The translations under genes were made by a program, and so were the position numbers. From an uncultured Myxococcales bacterium (GTDB lineage: Bacteria; Myxococcota_A; UBA9042), in contig CAJBNH010000143.1 of NCBI GenBank assembly GCA_903955385.1, forward strand, positions 1-64,000: DNA of 64,000 nt, in the 5' to 3' direction. Shown in pieces: positions 30,365-38,667 of the stretch (position 1 is its first letter; each line of letters starts with the position of its first letter). Below the pieces are notes generated by a model. The model saw only the letters and a list, made by a program, of their open reading frames with translations, ran no database searches and was not told where the DNA came from.

Positions 30365-30696
30365 GGGCGGGCTCCCAAGGAAAGCAGCAGTGTCCGCGCG
30401 GATCTGGGGCAGCGCAAACTTCCCTGCGTTCGGAGCGATGGGTTGTTGGCGGGCCGATCGGGCAACCGCGGGTGGGGCGTCGCGACCCCTTGGCCGTCGG
30501 GATCGGCACCCAACATCGGGGAGTGTGGCGATGCGCTCCAAGCCTCCGCCCGGACAACGAATTCCACGTTCGATAGGAGACGAGGTCAAGCACGCGGAGA
30601 GATCCGGCAAGGCGGGCCCCGAACTCGCCCCAATCCTCGCCTTGACCGCCGCAACCGCGAAGGGCAAGTTTCGCTCGACCATCCCCTGAGGCCACC
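30365..30696. other. Divergent intergenic region (S46 peptidase / kinase-like gene)
   Basis: 332 bases that must hold the promoters of both flanking divergent genes. I see no gene, no clear sigma-70 boxes and no long inverted repeat. A weak TGAGG lies just before the ATG at 30697. Confidence 0.4.
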
Positions 30697-32442
30697 ATGG
30701 GAATCTTCGACCGCTTCAAGAAAAAAGCCCCCAGCACCCCGACGCCCGCGCCGACAGCACCGCAAGCACCTACTGCGCAGGGTGAATTGAGGCGAGACGC
30801 CGGCCAGCAGCCCTACGAAGAGGGGCGCCAGACCGTCGCGCCACCACCGAAGTGGAAGGCCGGCACGCAGTTCAACGACAAGCACGTCGACGCGTCGCGG
30901 TCCAAGGACAAAGCGGCGGGCGGCGCCATCAACCAGGTCGACCTGTTGGCTTTGGACGGCGTGAAGCTGGGCGGCGCACGCAAGGGCTTCTTCAAGGAGT
31001 CCAAGGAAGGCGGCGACGTCGGTGACGCGGCCAAGGGGATCGGCATTCGCAACGAAGACTCCCGACTGACGGAGCGTTCGGTCGCCTCCAGCCGGGTTGC
31101 CGAAGCAGCGGGCGTGGGTGACGTGATTGCCAAGACGGCCTTTGCCACCCACAACGGCAAGCAGGGTTCGGTGTCCGAGCTGGCTGCGGGCCGCTCGCTG
31201 ACCGAGAACGTGGACGACGAGATCATCGATCCGGGCATCCTTGCCGAGATGCGGTCCAGTCCCAAGGACTACATCGGCGACGAGAACGGCATGGACGAGT
31301 TCGGCGGGCCCGCGTCGTACAAGCGCGACCCTGCGGGAAAGTTCTTCAAGAAGAACGGTGCGACCGAGCTGCGCAACGTCGACCTCAGCAACCCCCGCAC
31401 CCAGAAAGAGATGAACGACCTGCAGTGGGTCGACTCGCTGACCGGCCAGGTCGACCGGCACGGCGGCAACATCTTCGTCGACCCGGCCACCGGCGCCGTC
31501 AAGGGCATCGACAACGACGCGGCGTTTGGGTCGACCAAGGCGTCTGCCGATCCCAACAAGATCACGGCCCAGGGCAAGAATCCGGCCGACCGGGTGATGG
31601 GCAGCCACAACAAGGGGATGCCGACGCTGATCGACGCCGCGACCGCCGCCAGCATCCGGGCGCTGTCTGAGGAGGACCTGCGCAAGCGCATCACGCCCCT
31701 GCTGGCACCGGCGGAGGTCGAGAACACCATCGCTCGCCTGCAAGCCGTCAAGCAGCGCCTGAAGTTCCTTGAGCTCGCGGGTTCCGTGGTCGGCGGCGGC
31801 GAGGACCAGACGCACGCGGCGTGGGGAGCCGGGACGTTCGAAGAGGAGGGGCAGAACGATCGGTCGTACCTGGGCCACGCGATCCAGAGTCGGGCCGAGG
31901 CCGCCGCGGGCAGAACCCCGGGGCTGAAGATGGAAACCCCAGAGGCTGCGGCTGCCTGGAGCGCCAAGGCCGCTGAGAAGAACGCCGCTGAGGCCGCCCT
32001 GCCCCAGACCGCGCGGCCCGCCGCCGCAGCCATGGGCGCGCACCGCGGGCGTCCGGCCCCTGCGCCGGTCGCGCCTCCCGCTGCCGCCGGCTACAAGGCG
32101 CAGGCGGGCGCGCTCAAGCCGCCGCCGTTCCCCGCGCCCGCGGCCCCGGGTGCTCCTGACGTTCGCCCGGCAGCCCCCAAGACCCTGCCGCCTGTGCGCG
32201 CGCCGCGGCCGATTCCGCCGTCTACGCCCGCACCTGCCGCGCCCGGTGCCGCTGCCGTGCCGCCACTGCCCAAGCCTCCGACCTCCAAGCCCCCCGCGCG
32301 CAAGCCGCCCAGTGGGCCCGCACCCGCCGCGCCCGGTGCCGCTGCCGTGCCGCCACTGCCCAAGCCTCCGACCTCCAGGCCGCCGGCGCCGAGATCCGCG
32401 CCCCCCGCAGCCCGCAAGCGGCCGCCCACGCCCGCGTCGTAG
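30697..32442 (+). CDS. Candidate FAM20/PI-kinase-like protein with Pro-rich tail
   Basis: 581 residues, no signal peptide, N-terminus MGIFDRFKKK. Residues of about 125-165 (SRVAEAAGVGDVIAKTAF, NGKQGSVSELAAG) look like the nucleotide-binding sheet of atypical effector kinases. SLTGQVDRHGGNIFV (247-261) and GIDNDAAFG (270-278) match the catalytic and metal-binding loops (D-R-H-x-x-N ... D) of PI3/PI4-kinase-like and FAM20/HipA-type folds. The intact Asp252, Asn257 and Asp272 argue for activity. Residues of about 420-581 are Ala/Pro-rich and contain two near-identical copies of a PAAPGAAAVPPLPKPPTS unit. This resembles SH3-binding or surface-tether sequences. Substrate (protein or lipid) and location are unknown. 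Confidence 0.7.
   Translation: MGIFDRFKKKAPSTPTPAPTAPQAPTAQGELRRDAGQQPYEEGRQTVAPPPKWKAGTQFNDKHVDASRSKDKAAGGAINQVDLLALDGVKLGGARKGFFKESKEGGDVGDAAKGIGIRNEDSRLTERSVASSRVAEAAGVGDVIAKTAFATHNGKQGSVSELAAGRSLTENVDDEIIDPGILAEMRSSPKDYIGDENGMDEFGGPASYKRDPAGKFFKKNGATELRNVDLSNPRTQKEMNDLQWVDSLTGQVDRHGGNIFVDPATGAVKGIDNDAAFGSTKASADPNKITAQGKNPADRVMGSHNKGMPTLIDAATAASIRALSEEDLRKRITPLLAPAEVENTIARLQAVKQRLKFLELAGSVVGGGEDQTHAAWGAGTFEEEGQNDRSYLGHAIQSRAEAAAGRTPGLKMETPEAAAAWSAKAAEKNAAEAALPQTARPAAAAMGAHRGRPAPAPVAPPAAAGYKAQAGALKPPPFPAPAAPGAPDVRPAAPKTLPPVRAPRPIPPSTPAPAAPGAAAVPPLPKPPTSKPPARKPPSGPAPAAPGAAAVPPLPKPPTSRPPAPRSAPPAARKRPPTPAS
32227..32377 (+). repeat. 90-base-period tandem repeat inside the kinase-like gene
   Basis: Two copies of about 60 bases, at 32227-32287 and 32317-32377, differ by about one base. 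They encode the repeated TPAPAAPGAAAVPPLPKPPTS-type unit of the Pro-rich tail. Near-identity at the DNA level implies recent duplication or gene conversion and gives scope for tail length change. Confidence 0.75.
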
Positions 32443-32549
32443 GGCAAGCCGACCAGCCCGCACATCGGCTCAGGCGGTGACGCCGACCCTCAATTGTGCT
32501 AGACGCGCCCCGGCGCGGCCGGTCCCTTTCGGCCTCCACGGAGCTTCCC

Positions 32550-35210
32550 ATGTGCGGCGTCGTCGGTCTCGTCTACGAAAAGCATCGCCCTGATCTTGGC
32601 CGCATCGCCGCCGAGCTCTTGAAAACCCTCGAATACCGCGGCTATGACTCGACCGGCGCGGCCATCCAGGGCCACGGCGAGGACGTCTGGTTGGGCAAGG
32701 GCGTGGGCGCGCCGTCGGTGATGGTCCACACGCTGGGCATCGTCGACCGGCCGGGCCAGATCCTGTGTGGCCAGGTGCGGTGGGCCACGTTTGGCGCGGT
32801 GACGGACGCCAACAGCCAGCCCCACGTGGTGCGCTGCAAAATCGCGATGTACGGCGCGCACAACGGCAACGTCACCAACTGCGACGCGCTGAAGATGTGG
32901 CTGACCGACGAGGGCCACCGCGTGCTGTCGGACAACGACGGCGAGATGGTCGTGCACACGGTCGAGCACTACTTCGCTCGCGAGATCGGCGAGCTGCCCG
33001 TGGACCGGCAGCGCGACCCCGCCAGCCGCCGCGCCTGCATGCGCACCGCCCTGGTGGCCGCCGCGGCACGACTGGAGGGCTCGTTCGCCGCCGTGGTGGT
33101 CGACCCCGTCAGCCGCTGCGCTTGGGCCGTCAAGCAGGGCTCCAGCCTGTATTTCGGCATCGGCCGCGACGACATCGGCGGGCGCTTTGCCGTGGCGTCG
33201 TCGGACCTGTCGTCGGTGCTGAAGCTGACCCGCGTGGTTGTGCCGATGCTGGAAGGCGAGTTCATGGAGTTCGACGCGCAGGGCCACCGCCTGTACGCCG
33301 TGTGCGACAAGACCGTGCAGACGCCGACCGGTGCCAACAAGCAGGTCGCGGGTCAATCGCTGGAGCGTGCCCCGGTCCGCAGCCGTCTGCGCGCCAAGGA
33401 CACGGCGCTGGTGCCTCCGTTCGAGACCTTCATGGACCAGGAGATCTCGGCGCAGGAAGAGACCTGTCGCGCCGTGATTCGGCTGTTCCAGGGCGGCAGC
33501 GAGGCGGCTCAGGGCTTCAAGCCCGTGCTGGAGGCGGCGCCCGAGGCGACCACCGACGGCCTGTGGCAGCACCTCGAAGCCCTGCGCGACGAGTACGCCG
33601 ACGAGCTGATTCGCCAGCGTTTTCACGAACTGGTCGACGACGCCGGCTTCCGCGCGCTGCTGGGGACGGTGCCCGCCCGGCTGCGGACCACGGGCGATGA
33701 GCAGCAGGCCGACCGCCTCGCCGACACGCTGCATTCGTCTGAGGCGGGCTTCCTGACCGACCTGCTGCCCATGGCCCGCGACGGCCAGGACACGCTGGCG
33801 GTACGACTGCTGGATGCGCTGCTGGAAGGCGGCGAGGCGACGGAACTGGCCCACGCGATTGCGAAATTCACGGAGTATTCGGCGGACTCGCTGTCGCGCG
33901 GCGGGCGGCTGTTCGTGGTGTGCTGCGGCAGCTCGTACAACGCGGCGCGGGCGGCGGCGCTGTTCTTCAACGAGCTGGCGCGCACCGATCTGGTCCCGTT
34001 GCTGCCCGGCGAGTTCCGCGAGCGCATCACCCGCTCGCTGCGCGACGGCGACCTGCTGATTGCCGTGAGTCAGAGCGGCGAGACCAAAGACCTGATCGAC
34101 GTGATGAACGACACCATCGCGTCAGGCCGTGACATCAAGCGCATCGGCATCGTCAACAACGTCAACTCGACGCTGGCCATCGAGAAATCCGACCTGGTCA
34201 TCCCGCTGCGCTGCGGACCCGAGATCGCGGTGCCGGCGACCAAGAGCTTCATCAACCAGATGGCGGTGTTCTACTGCCTGGCCCTGCACTTTGCCGAGCA
34301 CCGCAGCCGCACCTCCCGCCTCGACGAGACGGAGCGCAAGGTCTGGATTCAGGAGCTGGCCCTGCGGCGCGAGAAGCTGTCCAACCTGCCGTCGCTGCTT
34401 CGCGCGGCCTTCGATGCGACGCAGACGGAAATCGAAGAGGCGGCGCAGTTGCTGTGCCTCAAGCCCTCGATCCACCTGCTGGCCATTCGCATGACGGCGC
34501 TGGCTCGCGAGGGCGCGCTGAAGATCCGCGAGGTCGTGCTGAACCACGCTGAGGGCTTCGAGGGCTCCGAGTTCAAGCACGGCCCCAACACGATTCTGGG
34601 CTTCAACACGATCCTGGGGCCGCAGCAGGTCGACGCGCTGCTGCGGGCGGTCGGTCAGGTGATTGACGGGCTGGTGCAGAAGGCAACGGCTGCGGGCATG
34701 GGGCCAGACGCGCACCACCGGCTGATTCAGGCTGTGACGGACGCCGTGTTTTCGCCCACGCCTCGGGCGTTTGCCCTGACGCCCGCAGAAAAGGCCCTGT
34801 TCGACGCGGCGTTGGACAGGCAAGAGCTGGTGCGTCAGCTATACGCCGACTACCCCCTGATCTACCTGACTGGCCCGGACGAGCGCGACGTGGCCCTGTT
34901 GGTGTCGCAGATCAACACCCACAAGATCCGCGGGTCATCGACCATCGTGATTGCCGAGGACCATCCGGCGCTGCGTCAGGCGGCCGGCAAGCCGCCCGTC
35001 GACAACCCGGTGTATCGCAGCGTCTACATCCCGCTGCCCCGCACCGACGACACGCTGATGGCGGTGTTCTCCGCGACCATCGTGCTGCAGCGGCTGGCGC
35101 TGCGCATGAGCCTGCTGAAGATGCAGTATCTGGACCGACTGGGCATCCAGGACCACGGCGTGCACCCCGACGTGCCGAAGAACGTCAGCAAGTCGATTAC
35201 GGTGGATTAG
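32550..35210 (+). CDS. GlmS-like glucosamine-6-phosphate synthase with inserted domains
   Basis: 886 residues from ATG 32550 (GGAG upstream), far longer than the usual 610. Cys2 in MCGVVGLVY is the N-terminal glutaminase nucleophile. RWATFG, NSQPHV and HNGNVTN follow the family. FMDQEISAQEET corresponds to the linker motif of GlmS. Two SIS domains carry CCGSSYNAA, VSQSGETKD, VPATKSF and GSEFKHGPN; the sequence ends in KSITVD. About 130 extra residues lie between the linker and the first SIS domain and about 100 in the second half. It would make glucosamine-6-phosphate from fructose-6-phosphate and glutamine, or a related amino sugar. It could be a second, specialised paralogue. Confidence 0.85.
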   Translation: MCGVVGLVYEKHRPDLGRIAAELLKTLEYRGYDSTGAAIQGHGEDVWLGKGVGAPSVMVHTLGIVDRPGQILCGQVRWATFGAVTDANSQPHVVRCKIAMYGAHNGNVTNCDALKMWLTDEGHRVLSDNDGEMVVHTVEHYFAREIGELPVDRQRDPASRRACMRTALVAAAARLEGSFAAVVVDPVSRCAWAVKQGSSLYFGIGRDDIGGRFAVASSDLSSVLKLTRVVVPMLEGEFMEFDAQGHRLYAVCDKTVQTPTGANKQVAGQSLERAPVRSRLRAKDTALVPPFETFMDQEISAQEETCRAVIRLFQGGSEAAQGFKPVLEAAPEATTDGLWQHLEALRDEYADELIRQRFHELVDDAGFRALLGTVPARLRTTGDEQQADRLADTLHSSEAGFLTDLLPMARDGQDTLAVRLLDALLEGGEATELAHAIAKFTEYSADSLSRGGRLFVVCCGSSYNAARAAALFFNELARTDLVPLLPGEFRERITRSLRDGDLLIAVSQSGETKDLIDVMNDTIASGRDIKRIGIVNNVNSTLAIEKSDLVIPLRCGPEIAVPATKSFINQMAVFYCLALHFAEHRSRTSRLDETERKVWIQELALRREKLSNLPSLLRAAFDATQTEIEEAAQLLCLKPSIHLLAIRMTALAREGALKIREVVLNHAEGFEGSEFKHGPNTILGFNTILGPQQVDALLRAVGQVIDGLVQKATAAGMGPDAHHRLIQAVTDAVFSPTPRAFALTPAEKALFDAALDRQELVRQLYADYPLIYLTGPDERDVALLVSQINTHKIRGSSTIVIAEDHPALRQAAGKPPVDNPVYRSVYIPLPRTDDTLMAVFSATIVLQRLALRMSLLKMQYLDRLGIQDHGVHPDVPKNVSKSITVD

Positions 35211-35337
35211 CGTTGGTTTGTGCCGGATTGCCGTTGGTTGGGTCGGGACGGGCCTCTGGCCTGTCAGGTTCCAGGCCGGCGGCGGATCGAACTGGATCGG
35301 ACCCACGCACTCGCAACCAGGGGTGAGAGCCCGGGCT

Positions 35338-35538
35338 TCACGCCGCCGACGGAAGGTCCAGCGTCAGGTGGGCCAGGTCCGCACGGTCCCGCGCGTGCTC
35401 GAAGGTCACGGCCACGACCTCGCCGTTGGCGTCCAGATCGATCAGGGTGCGTGGGTCCAGGTCGCGGGTCTCGACGGCTGCCTCTGCGCGCAGCTCGATG
35501 TACAGGGTGTCGGTGTCGGGGAAGTAGCTGATCTTCAT
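35338..35538 (-). CDS. DUF2283 protein, probable antitoxin-like partner (pair 1)
   Basis: 66 residues (MKISYFPDTDTLYIEL, ETRDLDPRTLIDLDANGEV, VAVTFEHA) matching DUF2283, a small beta-rich family. Its ATG overlaps the TGA of the preceding DUF4258-like gene (ATGA, 35535-35538), so the two are translationally coupled in toxin-first order. A second DUF4258/DUF2283 pair with the same order lies at 54887-55433. The antitoxin role is inferred from gene pairing. Confidence 0.8.
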   Translation of the reverse strand: MKISYFPDTDTLYIELRAEAAVETRDLDPRTLIDLDANGEVVAVTFEHARDRADLAHLTLDLPSAA

Positions 35539-35771
35539 GACTTAAACCCCCGATCGAAGAATGCGTTGTGCACCGTTTCCCCATCTTCCAGCAGCACGAC
35601 TCGCAGAACCTTTCCGCGGGCCTCTGCGATGCGTGCCCACCGGCGGATGCGACCGTCTGGTTGGACCTGCTCGCGGAAGGGCGAGGTGACGGCCTGTTCG
35701 ATCCATCGCCAGTCGATGCCGACCCGGTCTTGGCGCTGGCGCGTGTACAGGAAGTACGGCGTGCACTTCAT
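35535..35771 (-). CDS. DUF4258-like small protein, candidate toxin (pair 1)
   Basis: 78 residues from ATG 35771 (GGAAG upstream). The sequence (RVGIDWRWIEQAVTSPFREQVQPDG, KVLRVVLLEDGETVHNAFFDR) follows the DUF4258 pattern of a short helix, then strands ending in a polar loop. Such genes commonly sit beside DUF2283 or HTH antitoxin-like genes. Coupled to the downstream DUF2283 gene by a four-base overlap. Activity, if any, is unproven. Confidence 0.7.
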   Translation of the reverse strand: MKCTPYFLYTRQRQDRVGIDWRWIEQAVTSPFREQVQPDGRIRRWARIAEARGKVLRVVLLEDGETVHNAFFDRGFKS

Positions 35772-35865
35772 GATGGCTTCCGCTGTCCTACCGACGAGCC
35801 GGAAGTAGACGCCTCGGGCAGGGTAGGGACTCGATGGGGGCGTGGTCAAGGCGTGCCCGAGATTC

Positions 35866-36020
35866 GGCACTTGGACGGCCGGCTTGCACCGGGCGTGCCA
35901 ATCGTGGATCGCTGTAGTTGTAGTGGGTTCAGGAGGATTGGGGCTCGCTGTTCGGCAGTCTCAGCGGTCTCGAGACAGGTCTCGGCGAGACCGCCGCAGT
36001 CGCGATGCGGCCACGGGACA
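35866..36020. repeat. Dispersed repeat unit B, copy 1
   Basis: Shares a long match with 38757-38918. The shared core is TCAGCGGTCTCGAGAC, then GGTCTCGGCGAGACC (a 6-base hairpin with 3-base loop) and CAGTCGCGATGCGGCCACGG. Lies just upstream of the DUF4258/DUF2283 pair. Joined on its right to a segment of repeat unit A. Confidence 0.75.
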
Positions 36021-36046
36021 ATTCACGACCGCGGGCACTCGCCGCG

Positions 36047-36216
36047 GGCGACAGCCCGACAGCCGGTCCGGCGAGTTCCACTCCCGATTCCGCCGGAGCG
36101 AGCACTGAACACGCCGAAAATACTACGCAATAGGGAGTGAATGGTGCGGCAGCCCCTGGGACAGGCTCAGAAAGGTGTCAGTTGTCTAGTCCTGACACCC
36201 GTGCCCCGTGCCCCCC
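36047..36216. repeat. Dispersed repeat unit A, 3' part (copy 1)
   Basis: Matches the right half of the full copy at 39510-39946: CTCCCGATTCCGCCGG, then ACTACGCAATAGGGAG and the terminal hairpin. Here the hairpin is GGTGTCAG...CTGACACC, a perfect 8-base stem. Confidence 0.75.
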
Positions 36217-36301
36217 GCACCATGTAGTCTCCACCTTTGACAAGTAGTCACGAGCCTTGCATCCTGTCCACACGGACCGCATCACGCGACCGGGAGCAGC
36301 C

Positions 36302-36595
36302 ATGACCCAGGTCGGCATTCGCGAACTCAAGGCCCAGCTGAGCGGCTGGTTGCGCCGCGTCCACGCGGAGGGCGAGACCGTCGCCATCACCGACCGCGGT
36401 CGTGTCGTCGCGGTTCTGGCCCCCGCGCCACCCCAGGCGGAATGCATACTTCCGTCGCTTCACGACCGCATCGCTGCGCGCGGAGGCCGGCCCGCCCCGC
36501 AATCTGGCTGGCCCGCAGACCTCGCGCCGCTTCCCGACGCCATGCGCGCCCTCGACGCCGCCGCCCTGCTGTCCGAGCTGCGGGGTGACCGATGA
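36302..36595 (+). CDS. Phd/YefM-type antitoxin
   Basis: 97 residues from ATG 36302. The N-terminus (MTQVGIRELKAQLSGWLRRV, ETVAITDRGRVVAVLAP) is the classic Phd/YefM DNA-binding fold. It neutralises the downstream VapC toxin and represses the shared promoter. Its TGA overlaps the VapC ATG (36592-36595). The Pro-rich middle and Ala-rich end are consistent with the unstructured toxin-wrapping tail. Confidence 0.88.
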   Translation: MTQVGIRELKAQLSGWLRRVHAEGETVAITDRGRVVAVLAPAPPQAECILPSLHDRIAARGGRPAPQSGWPADLAPLPDAMRALDAAALLSELRGDR

Positions 36596-36996
36596 ACTGG
36601 GTCTACGTCGAGACCAGCGCGCTGCTCGAGGTCGTGCTGGGCCAGCCGCGCGAACAAGAGGTGGTGGCGTGCCTTTCCGAGGCGAGGTCGCTGGGCTCGT
36701 CCGAGCTGCTGGTGCTGGAGGCGAGCCGGGTGCTGGGACGCCTGGGACCTCGCGCCGCGCCGGCTGCCGAGCGATTGCGCCAGATCGAACGTCGGATCGA
36801 CCTGTGCCCCATCGATCTGGACTTGCGCGACGGGCTGGCGCGGCCCTTCCCCATCGAACCCTTGCGCACGCTGGACGCGCTGCATCTTGCCACCGCGCTG
36901 AGCGTGCGCGTGCCCGGCGAGGTCGTGGGTTTCGCGTGCTTGGACGAGCGGTTGCGGGCCAACGCCGCGGCTTTGGGGTTCGTGTTGCTGCCCTAG
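36592..36996 (+). CDS. VapC-type PIN-domain toxin
   Basis: 134-residue PIN ribonuclease. Acidic residues: VYVETSALL (Glu7 where Asp is usual), the Glu in LVLEASRVLGR, Asp in LDALHLATAL and Asp in FACLDERL. A Glu in the first position could weaken metal binding, but the rest of the site is intact. It cleaves RNA when freed from the antitoxin. Overlaps the Phd gene by four bases. Confidence 0.85.
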   Translation: MNWVYVETSALLEVVLGQPREQEVVACLSEARSLGSSELLVLEASRVLGRLGPRAAPAAERLRQIERRIDLCPIDLDLRDGLARPFPIEPLRTLDALHLATALSVRVPGEVVGFACLDERLRANAAALGFVLLP

Positions 36997-37024
36997 TCTT
37001 CGCGGTGGCACTCGGGGTACTTGT

Positions 37025-37052
37025 TGGCGGGGCTCTCGATGCACCGGCGACG
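37025..37052. repeat. Short fragment resembling repeat unit A
   Basis: GGCGGGGCTCTCGATGCACC, followed by GGCGACGACG, resembles GGCGGGGCTCTCGATTCACC in the full copies. It lies between VapC and DUF4256 and may be a decayed relic of the same element. Confidence 0.35.
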
Positions 37053-37211
37053 ACGCTCGCCTGCTGGCCACAGCGGACACCCTGCCTCACGAGCAACTTC
37101 TCGAGTGGAAATCGCTTCTTGACGGGGGCGGCACGGACACCGGCGGTCCACGGTGGCAGGATCGACACTCTGGACGCGGCGGCAGTCATCCCTTCGCAGT
37201 CAAAGGAGCGC

Positions 37212-37778
37212 ATGAACACCACCCCCAAGCCCCTGACGCCCGAGCAAGGTGCCGAGCTGCTTCGCGTGTGCAAGGCCCGTTTCGAGAAAAACCCCAAGCG
37301 CCATCCTGGGCTCGACTGGGCGCAAGTTCAGGCGCGGCTTGAAGGCTGCCCCGACAAGCTGTGGTCGCTCGCCGAAATGGAGCGCACCGGCGGCGAGCCC
37401 GACGTCATCGGCCGCGACGCCGTGACGGGCGAGTTCGTGTTCGTCGACTGCTCAGCCGAGTCCCCCAAGGGCCGACGCAGCCTTTGCTACGACCGCGAGG
37501 CGCGGGTGTCGCGCAAGGACGCCCCGCCCGAAGGCAGCGCCGACGAGCTGGCGGCAGCGATCGGCATCGACCTTCTCGACGAGGGGCAGTACCGCGCGCT
37601 TCAGGAGGTCGGACGCTTCGATGAGAAGACATCGAGCTGGCTGAGGACGCCTGCAGAGGTTCGCCAGCTCGGCGGGGCCATCTTCGGCGATTGGCGCTAC
37701 GGGCGGGTGTTCGCCTACCACAACGGCGTTCAGTCCTACTACGCCGCACGCGGGTTTCGCGGGGCGTTGCGGGTTTAG
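37212..37778 (+). CDS. DUF4256 domain protein
   Basis: 188 residues from ATG 37212 (AAAGGAGCGC directly upstream). The sequence (MERTGGEPDVIGRD, FVDCSAESPKGRRSLCYD, EYR-type 'DEGQYRALQEVGRFDEKTSSWL', FGDWRYGRVFAYHNGVQSYYAARGFRG) matches the DUF4256 family, widespread small cytoplasmic proteins of unknown function. It sits within the TA island and may be a passenger gene. Confidence 0.85.
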   Translation: MNTTPKPLTPEQGAELLRVCKARFEKNPKRHPGLDWAQVQARLEGCPDKLWSLAEMERTGGEPDVIGRDAVTGEFVFVDCSAESPKGRRSLCYDREARVSRKDAPPEGSADELAAAIGIDLLDEGQYRALQEVGRFDEKTSSWLRTPAEVRQLGGAIFGDWRYGRVFAYHNGVQSYYAARGFRGALRV

Positions 37779-38006
37779 GCGGGCTGAGGGCGTGCGGCCG
37801 GTTGTTGATCCATCGGCATGAGTCCGGAAGTCCGCTCCCAGCCGGAACGGGCGCGCCCCTCCCCGGCTGCCGCCCGCCCCTCCCCATTGCGCGATGTTTG
37901 GGGGCCGTGGGTGATTTCGCTGGCGCAATAGGGCGGGGCTCTCGATTCACCGGCGGCACCGCTCAGCCCACACCGCAGCGAAACCGTAGCACCGCACGGT
38001 CCACCC
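37779..38006. other. Gap holding a deleted repeat-A copy
   Basis: 228 bases, mostly the repeat-A derivative listed at 37795-37961. No gene. Confidence 0.6.
37795..37961. repeat. Dispersed repeat unit A, internally deleted copy
   Basis: Left part matches 39510-39560 (GTTGATCCATCGGCATGA here, GTTGAACCACCGGCATGA there). It then jumps to the GCGCGCCCCTCCCCGGCTGC block and continues to TCTCGATTCACCGGCGGCACC. The missing piece lies between two GGCGCGC-like microrepeats, suggesting deletion by short homology. Confidence 0.7.
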
Positions 38007-38456
38007 TCATCCCGCCACGTTACCCAGCCGCACCAACTCCTCACCCACGGCCTGTTCCAGCCGCACCAAGGTCGCCAGGGTCGGATTCGCACCGGGCTTT
38101 TCGAGCTTCTGATATGCCTGCTGCGACATCCCCAACCGTTCGGCCATATCCGCCTGGCGCAGCCGCCCCCGCACGCGCGCGGCTCGAAGCGTGATCGGCA
38201 GCATGTCCTGGGGCGAAAACGTCAGGTGGTCGCCGATGGGCCTCGCGGCCACCAGATCCCCCGTCTGGTCCTCACCATCCGCCGCGGCGCCGACCAGAGC
38301 CTCGAGGATGTAGGCGCGCAACGCCACGCGGGCGGCCGCAGCGGTCAGGCCAGCGCCGACGCCGAACAGCCTGCCCGCGCTGTCCTGGCCTTCGGCACAC
38401 CAGGTGCGCGTGGCCTCGTCGTGGCTCAGCGTGCAGGGCAGGTAGCGGAACTGCAT
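38007..38456 (-). CDS. hicB: HicB-type antitoxin with C-terminal XRE helix-turn-helix
   Basis: 149 residues from ATG 38456 (AGGAG seven bases upstream). The N-terminal half has the HicB partial RNase-H-like fold (AGRLFGVGAGLTAAAARVALRAYI). The C-terminus is an XRE helix-turn-helix (RLRQADMAERLGMSQQAYQKLE) for autoregulation. It neutralises the HicA encoded just upstream; the stop-to-start gap is 10 bases. Confidence 0.87.
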   Translation of the reverse strand: MQFRYLPCTLSHDEATRTWCAEGQDSAGRLFGVGAGLTAAAARVALRAYILEALVGAAADGEDQTGDLVAARPIGDHLTFSPQDMLPITLRAARVRGRLRQADMAERLGMSQQAYQKLEKPGANPTLATLVRLEQAVGEELVRLGNVAG

Positions 38457-38466
38457 GGGGCGTCTC

Positions 38467-38667
38467 CTACGCGACGACCGCCGGCCACTCGCCGCGCGGG
38501 ATCTCGAGCTGCTTCAGGATGCCTCTAATCTCGTTCGGGTTCTGCAGCTTGTGCCGAACAGGCACGGGAGGTTTGCCAGACTTCTTCAACAGGTAGGGAT
38601 GTCTGGTGCCCCCTACCTCCCGCCAGCCGTGCTGTTCTGCCAGCCTTACGATTTCGCGGCCATCCAT
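38467..38667 (-). CDS. hicA: HicA-type mRNA interferase toxin
   Basis: 66 residues (MDGREIVRLAEQHGWREVGG, TRHPYLLKKSGKPPVPVRHK). The catalytic His in GGTRHPYLL is present. The dsRBD-like fold and toxin-first order match HicA, which degrades mRNA when free of HicB. No strong ribosome-binding site is seen upstream of 38667. Confidence 0.85.
   Translation of the reverse strand: MDGREIVRLAEQHGWREVGGTRHPYLLKKSGKPPVPVRHKLQNPNEIRGILKQLEIPRGEWPAVVA

Larger units (their letters stand above)
35772..36301. other. Repeat-filled gap between two TA modules
   Basis: 530 bases without a gene, largely occupied by the two repeat segments listed at 35866-36020 and 36047-36216. The last 85 bases probably hold the promoter of the Phd/VapC operon. 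Confidence 0.6.

Noticed and set aside
36993-37197. Small Cys-rich minus-strand frame between VapC and DUF4256
   Set aside because: The frame ending CIESPANKYPECHRED looks protein-like. However, it lacks an ATG and a ribosome-binding site, and part of it overlaps a fragment of the dispersed repeat.
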